Of a DNA stretch of 64,000 nt, positions 26,292-38,000 are shown piece by piece. The stretch's first letter is position 1. Every line of letters starts with the position of its first letter. The stretch comes from Pelecanus crispus. Lineage: Eukaryota; Chordata; Aves; Pelecaniformes; Pelecanidae. The DNA lies in the NCBI RefSeq assembly GCF_030463565.1, contig NC_134660.1, positions 503,501-567,500 on the forward strand, in the 5' to 3' direction. The notes below the pieces were generated by a model. It worked only from the letters and a program-made list of their open reading frames with translations. It had not been told where the DNA came from and made no database searches. The position numbers and the translations under genes were made by a program.

Positions 26292-29200
26292 TCACTGTGG
26301 GAGGAGGGGGACGCGGGCACCGTCTCGGGGGGTGGGCATGGGGTTGATGCGTTGGCCCGTGCGGACGTTGAACATGGGAAGGGTGGAAAGGGGCCGCGGG
26401 ACGTCCCGGCTGCCGGCCATGCGCCTCAGCTCCTCCGTGTCGCCGTGGATGCTGGTGTGGTGGACCAGCTGGATGCTGAGGGGGAAGGACAACTGGGTGC
26501 TGCGCCCCGCGTTCCCACCCGCATCCCTTTGGGGAGGGGCCTGGGGGGGGGGTCTGTCCCCCTCATTGTTAGGGTTTGTCCCCCATCACTGGGGTCTGCA
26601 ACCCACCATTGGGGTCTGAACCCTGTCGTTGAGGTCTGCACCTCATCATTGGGGTCTGCAACCCATCATTGGGATCTGCACCCCATCACTGGGGTGTGCC
26701 TACCCATCACTGGGGGTCTGCACCCCATCATTGGGGTCTGCTCTCCATCACTGGGGTCTGCCTACCATCACTGGGGTCTGCCTTCCATCGCTGGGGGTCT
26801 GCACCCCATCATTGGGGTCTGCCTTCCGTCATTGGGGGTCTGCACCCCATCAGTAGGGTCTGCCTCCATGACTGGGGTCTGCCCTCCACCACTGGGGTCT
26901 GCCTACCCATCACTGGGGGTCTGCACCCCATCACTTGGGGTCTGTCCCCCATGACTGGGGGTTTGTACCCATCGTTGGGGTCTGTCCCTCATCATTGGGG
27001 GTCTGCCCACCCCTCATTGGGGTCTGCACCCCATCACTGGGGTCTTCCTTTCTGGTGTTGAGTCCAGCCGAGGCTATTGAAGTAAAACAGCTCTTGTGCT
27101 CCAGCCCGCGTCTGTGGGGGGTTATTGGGGGGTGCCGAGGGGTGGGGAGAGGAGGAGGGGGGCTGGGGGGCCCCTCTGGGGTGGGGAGACCTTTAGGGTC
27201 CCCCACCTCTGTAACATCCCCCAGGCAGCCGACTGCCCACCATCCTGTCCCCATCCCCACTGTCCTGTCCCCATCCCCGTCCCCGTCCCCATCCCCGCCA
27301 GCCCTCCCTCTGCCTGGCCACGGCAGAGCCCCCTGAGCAGCCCCCCAGCACCCGCGCAGCTCAGCCCGGGCGCAGGGACTTACTCAGACGTCTGCAGGTT
27401 CCGTTTTTGTCTGCAAAACAGAGGGAAAAGGGGAAAAAAAAAAAAAAAGATGGTGAGAAGGGCTCTCACCACCCCCAGGTTGTCCTGGGGCCACGATGGC
27501 CGGGGAAGGGGCACCCAGTCTGGGGTGCCCGTGCCCTGGCTGGGGTGGGGCGGGAGGACCCCCGGCCTGAGCGAGCCCCCCGACTCACACTCCCTCCCTG
27601 CGGCAGCACATGAGGTGGCCCAGGAGCAGGCAGAGCAGCGCAGCCACCGCCAGCGGCACCAGCAGTGTCACCAGGTACCCGGGCAGCAGGTCCCGGGGGG
27701 GCACCTCGGTGGGGGGCTGGAAGTCGCCGTCCTCCTCCAGCACCCCGGAACCCCACACTGGCCCCGGCGCCGTGGGGCTGGGCGAAACCTGCAGCTGCAG
27801 TGGGGTGATGGTTAGGGGAGGCGGGGGGTCCCCGTGGGGGCCGTTGCACGGGGCGGGGGGGGGCGGGGGTCTCACCAGGGTGAGGTTGCACCAGCGGATG
27901 GCGAAGCGGGGGGCGAAGGTGTCGTAGCAGGAGGCGAGGGGCTGCTGGCCCAGGCTGCAGCGGAAGCGGCTCTGCGGCGAGGCGGCCGACGCCAGGCACG
28001 GCGAGAAGGCGCCGCGGGAGCCCACCTTCACATACACCCTGCGTAGGGGGGGACCGGCTGGAGGTGGCCCCCCAAAACCCACGCACGGGAGCTGGGGGTC
28101 TGCCCGGGAACAACCCCAGCACCCCCCGGGCTGCCCGTACCCCTCCTTGTGCCCCTTGATGGGCAGCGGCACGCGGCCGCCCCGGTCCAGGGCAGAGGTG
28201 ACGTTGACGACGTGGAGGTCGTCCCGCTCCCAGACAGTGGCCGTGGCCTGCAGGAAGATCTCCCGCGCGTCCGCCGGCAGCAGCTCCTCCACGTCCCTGT
28301 TTCCCACCAGGAACTCGCCCTGGTACGGTGGCTCCCCGTCTGCGGGGGACACGTGGCGCCCGTGGGCAGACCCCGCGCCCAGCCTGGGGGGTTCCGGGAC
28401 AGCCCGGTGTGATTTGGGGGTGCACAGCCCTTACCTGGAGCGGGGATGATGGTGATGACGAGCCGCTGTGCCACCGTACCGTAGGTGTGCCGGTTGTATG
28501 CCAGCACCTGCAAGCCACGCGGAGACCCCCGAAGATGCCGGCTCCACGCCCCCACCCCCCCCGTGTCCCCCCCTGGCACGGGGCCGTGGGGGTGGGCACC
28601 TACCTCGATGGTGTGGGTGCCCACCTCGGCGGCCGTGGGGCAGCCATAGAGGTAGCCCGGCTGGTGGGGGTCCCGCTGGACGTACCGCAGCCACCGCGGC
28701 AGGTTGGGGTGGTCCCGGAGGTGGGCTTGGAAGGTGATGGGGGCGGCTGCTGGGCACCGGGACACACGGATGGGTGGGGACAGACACAGCCATGGGGACA
28801 GGACCCCCGCCCCGCAGGCCCTGCCCCACCCAACCGCTCCCACCAAGGGCGCGTGGCCGGTCCCTGCGCCGGCTCTGCCCCAGGAGGGTCCCGAGCCGCT
28901 TTTTGAGCCGAATGGCCCCAAACTGAGGCGACCCCCAGCCCTCGGTCGGGGCGCTGTGCCCGGGGGGGCTCAGCAGCGCGATGGGGCGGTGGCCGGGGGT
29001 CCCCAGGTGGGTGGAAGGGTGGTGGGGGAGGGAGGTGGAGGATGGGGTGGAGGGTGGGATGGATGGATGGAGGGTGGGATGGACGGATGGAGGGACGGAC
29101 GGACGGACGGACAGATGGCCCAGCTGGGGCCGTGCCTGCTGGGGAGCACGCATTAGCCAGTGCCCCCCATTAACAGTCCCAGACCCCCCTCCCAACCCAG

Positions 29201-29933
29201 GTACCGCAGGACCCCCTCGTCCCCACCCCCTTGGCCTGCCCCTCACCACCGTCATCCTCGTGCCCGGTGAGGAAGGCCTCTTGGAACAGCTCCCGCTCCA
29301 GCTCGTGGACGAAGATGGCTCCGGTCTCGGAGGAGACGCGGTGGTCGGGGAGGACGCGGTGGTCGGGGAGGGTGGCCCAGGACCCCCCCAGGGCCGCAGC
29401 TGCAGCCAGGCAGGGGGCTGGAGCCCGGGCTGGGGGACGCGGCTGCCGCCTGCCTCAGTTTCCCCATTGCCCAGAGACCCCAGGGTGACCCACAGGTGCC
29501 CGTCGCCCCTCCCAGGACACCCGGCTGGCACCGAAACACATCCCTGGGGTGCCAGGTGTCCCGGGACAACGGGGTGGGCTGTATTTAGGAGGGGACGGGG
29601 ATGGGGACGGGGATGGGGATGGGGACGGGGAGGGGGACAGGGGCAGCACCTTCCCTCGCCCTGGCCCCGCCACAACAAGGTCCCGCTCGGTCCCCCCCAT
29701 CCCAAACCCGGCTGGCACCAGGGACAGGACGGCTTTATTTAGCTCGGTCACGTCGCAGCCACATCCCCGCCGTCCCCTCCCGCCAGCACCCCCTGTCCCC
29801 ACCCCGCTCTGGGGGTCCCCCCATCCCCTCCCCGCCAGGGTCCCCCCCGGCCCGGCCGCGTCCCCCCTGGGGGGCGAGGGGGCTGCCACTCGCCTGCCAG
29901 CACCCAGACCCGGAGCAGCTCGGGGGCCTCCAT
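26292..29933 (-). CDS. SGCA: Alpha-sarcoglycan, complete, 9 exons
   Basis: Single-pass glycoprotein of the muscle sarcoglycan complex in the dystrophin-glycoprotein assembly. Exons in transcript order: 29894-29933, 29247-29399, 28604-28749, 28435-28507, 28141-28339, 27876-28038, 27589-27788, 27384-27410, 26292-26475. They total 394 codons in frame; human has 387. Recognisable stretches are [11 protein letters not shown] (exon 2), [10 protein letters not shown] (3), LAYNRHTYG (4), [15 protein letters not shown] (5), CYDTFAPRF and RWCNLTL (6), the membrane segment from LVTLLVPL to [14 protein letters not shown] (7), then SDIQLVHH and [11 protein letters not shown] in the cytoplasmic tail. The signal peptide is split between exons 1 and 2. 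Intron 1 appears to use a GC donor (AG|GCGAGT), chosen because it alone keeps phase and gives a proper hydrophobic leader. Exon 2 has an 18-base tandem duplication. Confidence 0.94.
26570..27055. repeat. GGGGTCTGC minisatellite in SGCA intron 8
   Basis: About 20 copies of a unit near 22-24 bases of the form ATCATTGGGGTCTGCACCCC, with TACCCATCACTGGGGGTCTG variants. It fills the intron between the two cytoplasmic-tail exons of SGCA. The repeat frame on the plus strand is not coding. Confidence 0.93.
29040..29115. repeat. GGAT/GGAC tetranucleotide repeat in SGCA intron 2
   Basis: Short interrupted microsatellite of GGATGGAT and GGACGGAC units together with two copies of GAGGGTGGGATGGA. Intronic in SGCA. 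Confidence 0.85.
29590..29640. repeat. GGGGAC/GGGGAT hexamer repeat in SGCA intron 1
   Basis: Eight or so copies of GGGGAYG hexamers alternating ACGG and ATGG. G-rich on the plus strand. Intronic, with no coding meaning. Confidence 0.88.
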
Positions 29934-31600
29934 CTTCGCCAGCGCCCGGGAGCGCGGCCAGGGCTGATTGACGGAGGCAGCGGGGCTGGCCCGGCCGGGG
30001 GGGGCCCGCTGGGGGGGTCCCACCGGGGACACGGCGGGGGACACCCCGTCCCCGCCACCAAGGCCCCGTGGCACCGAACCCCTCTGGCTCCCGCATCCCG
30101 TGGGGGTGTCCCTGGGGGGCTCGCCCTGGCGACCCCACTCATGGGTAGCGGGGCGGCATCGGGGGCACGGGACGGGGCGCGGTGGGGCACGGCGGGGTGG
30201 GGGGGACATTTGGGGACGGTTGACCCCCACACACATACACACACACGCCGGTGTGGCAGGCAGCCTGCCAGCGCCGCTGCCCCGCACACGCGTGTGCCCT
30301 TGCATGGCACCATGACGGCAGCACGCGCGTGCCCACGCGTGCCCACGCGTGTGCGTGCCCGGGGGTGCGGAGGGACGGGGGCCTCGGCGGGACGAAGCGC
30401 AGGGCGCTGGGTACCGCGGGGCTGGCGGTGGCGGGGGGCCAGGCCCTGCGGATGGCGGCGGAAGGGGAAGGGGGTGGCCGTGCGTGTGTGTGTGTGCGCG
30501 CGTGGGGGGGAAACGTCGTGCCGTGTCACGTCATGTCGCGTCACGTCACGCCTCGTCACGCCGCGTCACGCACAAAGGGCCGGGAGGCTGCGACGCGGGG
30601 CATCTGCAGGGTCCTGGCGCCCGCGCGCTCCCCCGCCTGTGGGAGCAGGGGTGTCCCCCACCCTGTGCCCCGGCCCCTCGGGGGGCTCGTCCCGCAGCAG
30701 GGACCCCCAGCACGGCCCCAGGCTCTCGGCCCTGGCCCCCCCACCCCGGTGCCTGCTGGGAAGACAGCAAACCCCCAAATTACCCCCCAAAATATAACCC
30801 GACAGGAAGGCCGGGGAGCAGCCCCACGGCCCCTGCCCCAGGGTCCCCCTGCCTCAGTTTCCCCTCCTGCCACCCCGGGGGGGAGGCGCCGGGGGGCACG
30901 TGCCGCACCCCGAGGAGGGATTTATGGGGACAGAAAGTAAAAGGGTCCCCGTGGGGACACCTCGGGGTGGGGGGACTTTGGGCATGGGTGTGTGGAGGTC
31001 CCCAGGGATGGGAGCAAGGGGACGTGGATGAAACTGAGGGGATGCAGGGGGAGGAGCAGGGGGACACGGGGGCAGAGCCAGGAGGGGCGCAGGGACAGGA
31101 TGGGGGGGACGGGGGTACAGAGTCTGGGGGATACGGGGATGGGATGGGGGGACATGGATATAAACTCGGGGGGATACAGGGACAGGATGGGGGGACGGGG
31201 GTACAGACGCAGGGGGATATGGGGATGGGATGGGGGGGACGTGGGTACAAGCAAGGGGATATGGAGACAGCATGGGGGGGTGTAGGGGCAGATCCAGGGG
31301 ACGTGGCTACAAAACTGGGGGGTGCAGGGGCGGGACTGAGGGGACGTAGGGACCAGCCTGGGGGCCACAGGGACAAAACTGGGGGAGGGGGGCACAGGGG
31401 CAGAAGCAGACAGGCATGGTGGGGGGACAGAGTTGGGGGGGGGGCATGGGGACAGAGCTGGGGGGGGACATGGGGACAGAGCTGGGGGGGTGTGACAACA
31501 CCGGGCAAGCCGGGGGACGCGGGCGGCACGGCACGGACGCTGCGGGGACGTGCCAAGGGAGGGGACCCCCGTGCGGGTGTGGGGAGGGGACCGTGGGGCA
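29934..31600. other. Divergent SGCA/PPP1R9B interval
   Basis: The two genes are transcribed away from each other, with start codons about 2.1 kb apart. The interval is GC-rich. It includes a CACGTC-like run at about 30515-30565 (repeats of TCACGTCA/TCACGCC, resembling CRE half sites), a (GT)n tract at 30482-30498 and the repeat at 30960-31500. No exon was recognised. A minus-strand AATAAA at 29734-29739 lies inside SGCA intron 1 and is probably chance. Confidence 0.5.
30960..31500. repeat. GGGGGACRYGGGGACAGA minisatellite
   Basis: Roughly 18-20 degenerate copies of a 25-30 base G-rich unit with the core GGGGACATGGGGACAGA, upstream of PPP1R9B. The minus strand reads as a P/S-rich repeat frame with no gene features. 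Confidence 0.85.
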
Positions 31601-32038
31601 TCTCGGTGGCCCGCGGGGGTCTCGGGGGGTCCCCGTGGCTGGGCCGAGGCGGTGGCGGCGGCCAGGCCGAAGCGCGGCGGCGAGGAAGAGGAAGAGCGAG
31701 CGCGCCGCTAAGACCCAGAGGGCTCTGCGGGCAGCGGGGCGGGCAGATCGCAGGCAGCAGCGGCTCCATCACCAGCCACAGAGAAAGGGGAAGAGGAGGA
31801 GAAGGGAGGAAGGAAGGAGGGCCAGGGCGGAGGGGGCCCCCCGGGATGGACATGGCCTGACCGGGCCCCGCAGCCCCCCGCGGGCCGGTGCAGGTGTGCC
31901 GGTGGTGGCCCCCCCCCGGCGGCATCCCCCTCCCCATGCCGCTGTAGCCGGCGAGGGGCTGCGGCGCGACCGGGGGGAGCGGCGGCGGCGGTGGCGGCAG
32001 CGGCGGCGGGCGATGCGGTGCGGAGGCCCGGTGGCGGC
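31600..32038 (+). promoter_or_regulatory. PPP1R9B: PPP1R9B CpG-rich 5' region and leader
   Basis: Dense CpG, GGCGGC runs immediately before the start codon and no TATA box, typical of a CpG-island promoter. The frame is open upstream of the chosen ATG through GTG at 31991, but no earlier in-frame ATG exists, so translation is placed at 32039. The transcription start cannot be fixed from sequence alone. Confidence 0.6.
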
Positions 32039-35000
32039 ATGTTGAGGACGGAGGCAGGCGGCGGGGCGGCCGCCGGCGGGGGGTCCCCGTCTGGCGGGGC
32101 GACGGGCGGCGGGGGTCTCCGGAGCGCGTCCCCCCACCGTAACGCCTACGAGGCCACCATCCAGGCCCTGGCGCCCACAAAGGAGGCCGACGGCGAAGAT
32201 GGCAAGAAAAGCCGGGGTAAGAAGTACGGCTCCAACGTTCACCGTATCAAGAACATGTTCCTGCAGATGGGGACGGCGCCGGGCCCCGAGGGCGCCTGTG
32301 ACCTGGCCAAGGCCAAGGAGAAGCCCGTCCGCCTCTCCTTGCCCCGGGCCGGCAGCCTCAGCGAGAGCATGGACCAGGGCAACCTCCTCAAGCTGGGCAC
32401 CAGCGTCTCGGAGAGGGTCAGCCGCTTCGACTCCAAACCCGACAAGCCCTTCTCCAAGCTGCAGGAGACCCGTAAGATCTTTGAGAGGAGCCCGCAGGAG
32501 AAGGCCACCACCACCAAGCTCTTGCTGCGTAAGGAACGAGCCGGTTTCCAGGACCGTAAGCTGGACGTGGTGGTGAGGTTCAACGGCAGCACCGAGTCCT
32601 TGGACAAGCTGGACACCGAAGCCGTCTCGCCCACCGTCAGCCAGCTCAGCGCCGTCTTCGAGAAGGCCGACCTCCGTAACAACCTCCACAAGGCGCCGGG
32701 GCGAGCAGGTGGACCGCTCAACGCCAAGGTGGTGGGCAAGCGACCTCGGGTCTTCTTGCCGAGCCCCGAGGCTGGACGGCTGGGTGATGGCCACGCCGCC
32801 CCGGCCCGTGCCCGGCCGCCGGAGGAGGAGAAGGCAGCGGGGAAGACCAGCCGGCCGGCGGAGAAGGAGACAGCTGCCCCGCGGGTGCAGGAGGTCTGCA
32901 AGATCAAGCCGGTGGAGGTGGAGGAGAGCGGCGAGGCCGAGGAGGAGGAGGAGGAGGAGGCGACGGCAGCGGGCGAACAGGTGCCCACGCCCCAACCGGC
33001 CAAGGGGGCCGAGGGTCCGGCGCCCACCGCCCCCCGGCTGGAAGGGGGCTTGGGGGCGGCCGCAGGCGAGGAGGGCGTCAAGGGCGAGCGGGCGGAGGAG
33101 GGCGATGCCTATGAGGAGGCCAAGAAGGAGGACTTCTCCGAGGCGGACCTGGTGGACATAAGTGCCTACAGCGGGCTCGGGGAGGACTCGGGGGGCAGCG
33201 GGCTGGAGGAGGAGGAGGAGGCCGAAGGGCTGTACGAGCCCGAGTCGGGCTGCGTGGAGATCCCCGGGCTCTCTGAGGAAGAGGAGCCCGTCCCCAACCG
33301 CAAGATCCAGTTCAGCACGGCCCCCATCCAGGTGAGACCGCCTGGGGATGGCGGGGGGCGGCTGGGGGGTACCCCCGGGGGTGGGGCTGCCCAGGGTGGG
33401 GTGTGTGACCCCCCCAAAACCACCCTTTTAGGGGGGCTGGAGCCAGAGACAGGGATGTGGGATGGGGGTCTGTGCCCCCCAAGCCATGGGGCTCGGTGTC
33501 CCTTGGCTGTGCCCTTGCACTGGGGGAAGGAGGGCGGCCGCCTGGGCCTGGCTAACGAGCCCGCTAACGAAGGGCCCTGCGCTGGCATGGCCTGGGCCAC
33601 CCCCCCGCCAGCAAGGGACCACCCTGGGGCCGCTGTGACGGGGAGGGGTGGCACCGGGACCCGCTGGGGTGGGCCATGGCACCCACCGCCAACCCACCGC
33701 CATGCCTGGGACGCGCCAAGACCCACCCCATATTTTGGGTGGGGATGCCCGAAATATGCAGGTGCGGGGCGCTGGGTGCGGTGGCCCCACTGCCACCCTC
33801 TGCCCTTGGTCCTCGGGGGTCCCTCGGTGCCAGGGCTCCTCCCAAACCGGGGGTCCCCGGGGATGAAGTGGCGGTTGGGGGGGGGTATTTGCCTCCACCA
33901 CGGGCCCAGCCGGGCACTCTGCACCGTTTCGGGAAGTGGAGGAAGGGGAAGTGTCTTGGTGGCATGGCCAGGCGGGAGGCAGCATCACCCGTCCCCCCGC
34001 CATTCCCCGGCGGGGACCCTGGCTGGGGTTGGGGTCCCCATCTCGGGTGCTCCCTGGTGATGGGGCAGGGGGAGAAGGGGTCGTGCAGCTATTTCGGGGT
34101 GTTCTCTCCTGCTCGAATCCCCCCGACCGGAGGAGCAGCAATTGCTTTGTGCCGGAGCTGGGTTATTTTTAGAGCCCCGGCCTATATTCTGGCTCTGAGT
34201 CAGAGCGGGTGGGTGGCCCCACCTGGGACAGGGGGACGGGGACCGCCGTGGCCCGGGCAGGGGACAGTGGTGGCAGCGAGCCGGGTGGCTGCTGCGGAGG
34301 GGGGGGGTCTCCATCCCGTGGGAACCGGCCAGGCCGGCCCTCGGAAGGGTGTCCCCCCCCTCCATGGATGGGCAGCCGGGCTTTTTGGGGTGCCCCGCTC
34401 CCCCCCAGCACTGCCTTCAGCCGCTCGCTTTTACCCGCGGCCCACCACAGCGTGAGGGTGGGGGTCCCTTGTGCAGGTGGGGAGGGGACCCCGGCGTCCA
34501 AGAGCCCCAGCTTTCCCCCCCGGCACATGGGTGATGCTGAGCCCCCCAAACCCACTGTGGGGGTGGAGGCTGGGGGTCCTGGGGACCCCCACCCAGCCCC
34601 ATCACGCGCCCCAAAGCAGGCACCCTGCCCCCAGGGATGGGGGCACCCACCAGCACCCCCTTCCCCTGGGCATGTGCTGGCTCCGGCTGCCTCTCCCTTG
34701 GCACCCACCCCAGGCCCCCTCCACATCCCAAAGCCCCCAGGACCCGGGGACAGGAGTGGGGGGCACAGCAGGGCCAGCCGGGATGTGCGGACGGGTGCCC
34801 GCAACCCCCCGGGGAGCGTGTGCGGCCCCCTGCCCCGCTCCTCCCTGGCACCCCGGGGTGCCAGCCGGGGGGGTGCTGCCCATCTGGGGGTGTCACCGGG
34901 CTTTGTGCGATGGCCCTTGACACTCATCCCTGACACCCTTTGTCGGGAGGCTTTAGCGAAGCGATGTTATCCCTAATCCCGGCGGTATCGCCGGGCCGGG

Positions 35001-38000
35001 GCTCCTCTGGGGACATCTGCCAGGCTCAGCGCCTGGCCCCATCCGGAGAGGGGTGCTGGCAGCCTCCCGGGGTGCGGGGACACGGCACCCCACTCCCTCT
35101 GGCTCTGGGCCGGGGACATCATCCCGTGGCACGTCCGACCTCGGCCAGGAGCACCTCGGTGCCCGGCACGGGGGCACCCAGCCCTGGGGTGAGCGGGGGG
35201 GGGGTGCCCCAGCCCCTCCGGAGCCAGCGTGGGAGGATTTGGGGCTATCCCGCGCTGGGCGTCAGTGTCCCCAGGGATTCACCATGTTAGAGGACGATGC
35301 GTGTGCAGCCCCAGCCCCGAGGTTGACCCCTCTTTGGTGCCCAAAGAGGCAAGGGAAGCCCGATGGGGAGAGGTGGGCACGGGGGGGACGGAGACCTGGG
35401 GACGGGGGTGACCGGGGGACCCCCGAGGGCCGCAGAGCCCCTGGTGCTCCCTGTGCCCAGACCTCCAGGTGAGCACAGGGAGGCAGAGGTTGAACCTGCC
35501 AGGTGGAAACTGGGGGAATAAACCAACCCCAAACTTACGGTGGGATTTACCTCTCCCAGGCACGATGGGGGGCTTGGGTGCCCCGGCTCCGGGCTGGCAG
35601 CCCGGGCTTGCCTGGAGGTGCCCAGGCAGGGGCGAGGTGCAGGGAAGGGGCTGTGCCCAGGGAGAGCCCTCCCTGCTCCCGCGGGGCAGCCTGGGCCACG
35701 AGACGGTGCTGGGCTGAGAGCTGGGGAAGGGGTGAGGGGAGCAGCGGGGGAACAAGGCGGTTCTGCCCTCCCCAAACTGTGACTGAGAACAGCCGGTGCT
35801 CACACACCCCACCCATCCGTCTGCAACCCATCCATCCCGTCATTCATTCATCCTTCCATCCTTCCTTCCATCCATCCATCCATCCTTCCATCCATCCTTC
35901 CTTCCTTCCTTCCATCCATCCATCCATCCTTCCATCCATCCTTCCTTCCTTCCTTCCATCCATCCATCCTTCTATCCATCCATCCTTCTATCCACCCATC
36001 CATCCTTCCATCCATCCATCCATCCATCCATCCATCCATCCATCCATTCTTCTATCCATCCATCCTTCTATCCACCCATCCATCCTTCCATCCATCCATC
36101 CATCCATCCATCCATCCATCCATCCATTCTTCTATCCATCTATCCACCCATCCATCCTTCTATCCATGAACCCATCCATCCGTCTGTCCATCCATCCATC
36201 CATCCACCCATCCATCCTTCTATCCATCCATCCATCCATCCATCCATCCATCCATCCATCCATCCATCCATCCATCCATCCTTCTATTCACCTGTCCATC
36301 CTTCTATCCATCCATCCTTCCACCCATCCATCCATTCATCCCTCTGCCCATCCTTTTATCCATCCATCCATGCACCCATCCCTCCCTCCCTCCATCCGTC
36401 TGTCCATCCATCCCTCCATCCATCCATCCATCCATCTGCCATTCCATCCATCCACCCCTTCGTCCCTCTCTCCACCCACCCCAGCCCCCATCCCTCCTGC
36501 CATGGGGCGCAGGGCACGGCACCACTGCTCCCGGGGCCACCCCAAACCTCTGTGCTTCCTCAGATTCCCCCTCGCTCCACGACATGACTTGGGGGGATTC
36601 TCCAGTGCCCCATAGGCTCAGTGACACCCCCATGCCCCTGCCTGGGACCCCCCTGCCCCAGGATGCCCCCTTGGCCACGGGTGCTGCTGGTGCGGGGGCG
36701 GTGAGTGGCTGCGGTGGGCGGCTGTGGTGTTTGCCCACCCCATCCCGCCGCCGCGCTGAGCAGCTCCCTCCACCCCGCAGGTCTTCAGCACTTACTCCAA
36801 CGAAGACTACGACCGCCGCAATGAAGACGTCGATCCCATGGCTGCGTCGGCCGAGTATGAGCTGGAGAAGAGGGTGGAGCGGCTCGACCTCTTCCCCGTG
36901 GAGCTGGAGAAAGGTGGGTCCTCGCCCCGTCCCGCGCCCCGTGGCCCCCACAGCACCGCGGGGAGGGGTTGGAGGTGACTCCCTCGGCGTTGGGTGGCCG
37001 CTGCCACCCCCCCAGGACACGGCCCTCTGTCTCCGCAGACTCCGAAGGGCTGGGGATCAGCATCATCGGCATGGGCGCAGGGGCCGACATGGGCCTGGAG
37101 AAGCTGGGCATCTTCGTCAAGACGGTGACCGAGGGCGGGGCGGCCCACCGGGACGGCAAGTAAGGGCTGCCTGGCCTGAAACGCCCACCCGGGCCCCTGC
37201 TGCCGCTCGCCCGCAGGCTTGGGCGGGGGTGGAGGAGCTGGCGTGGGAGCAGGCAGATGTGCCAGATGTTCCTCGGAGTGGGAGATGCTGGGGAGGCGGG
37301 CAAGGGGTGGCCCTGCCGTGACGGCCGCCTCGTCCCCAGGATCCAGGTGAATGATCTCATCGTGGAGGTGGATGGCACCAGCCTGGTTGGGGTGACGCAG
37401 AGCTTCGCCGCCTCCGTCCTGAGGAACACCAAGGGCCGTGTCCGGTAGGGCCTGGGGCTGAGGGGTTTGGGGGGGCCGAGGGAGCCCCACAGCCCGTGCA
37501 GGGCACCCTGCAGCACCCTGCCCCATAGCCTGTCCCCAGAGCACCCCGGCTCCCAGGCTGGGCTGTCCCGCTGCTCCAAAATACCTCTGCCCCCCCAGTG
37601 CCCATGCCCACTGCCCGCCCTGTGCCAGCCTAGTGCCCTCTGCCCCCCCAATGCCCTCATATCAGCCCAGCGTCCCCCCAGCCCCCCAACTCATCCACAG
37701 GCCCCATAAATGCCCTCATATCAGCCCAGGGTCCCCCCAGCCCCCCCAGCTCATCCACAGGCCCCATAACATCCCCCCCAAATCCACCACCCCCGGGAGC
37801 ACCGCCCGGACCAGCAGGGATGTCCCCCGGCTGTGCCACCCGGGCGTCCCCCCAGGTCCCCCGCGGTCAGAGCCCCCCGTCCCCGGCTGAGCCCCGCCGT
37901 CCCTGCAGGTTCCTCATCGGGCGGGAGAAGCCGGGGGAGCAGAGCGAGGTGGCGCAGCTGATCCAGCAGACGCTGGAACAGGAGCGGTGGCAGCGGGAGA

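Noticed and set aside
29734-29739. Minus-strand AATAAA
   Set aside because: It lies inside SGCA intron 1, far from the gene end; treated as a chance match.
30482-30565. CACGTC/GTGTGT tracts considered as a CRISPR-like or regular spaced repeat
   Set aside because: There are no uniform repeats and spacers, and the context is vertebrate intergenic DNA.
35503-36615. Plus-strand frame of [11 protein letters not shown] repeats
   Set aside because: ATCC microsatellite; a 12-base joint period keeps it open.
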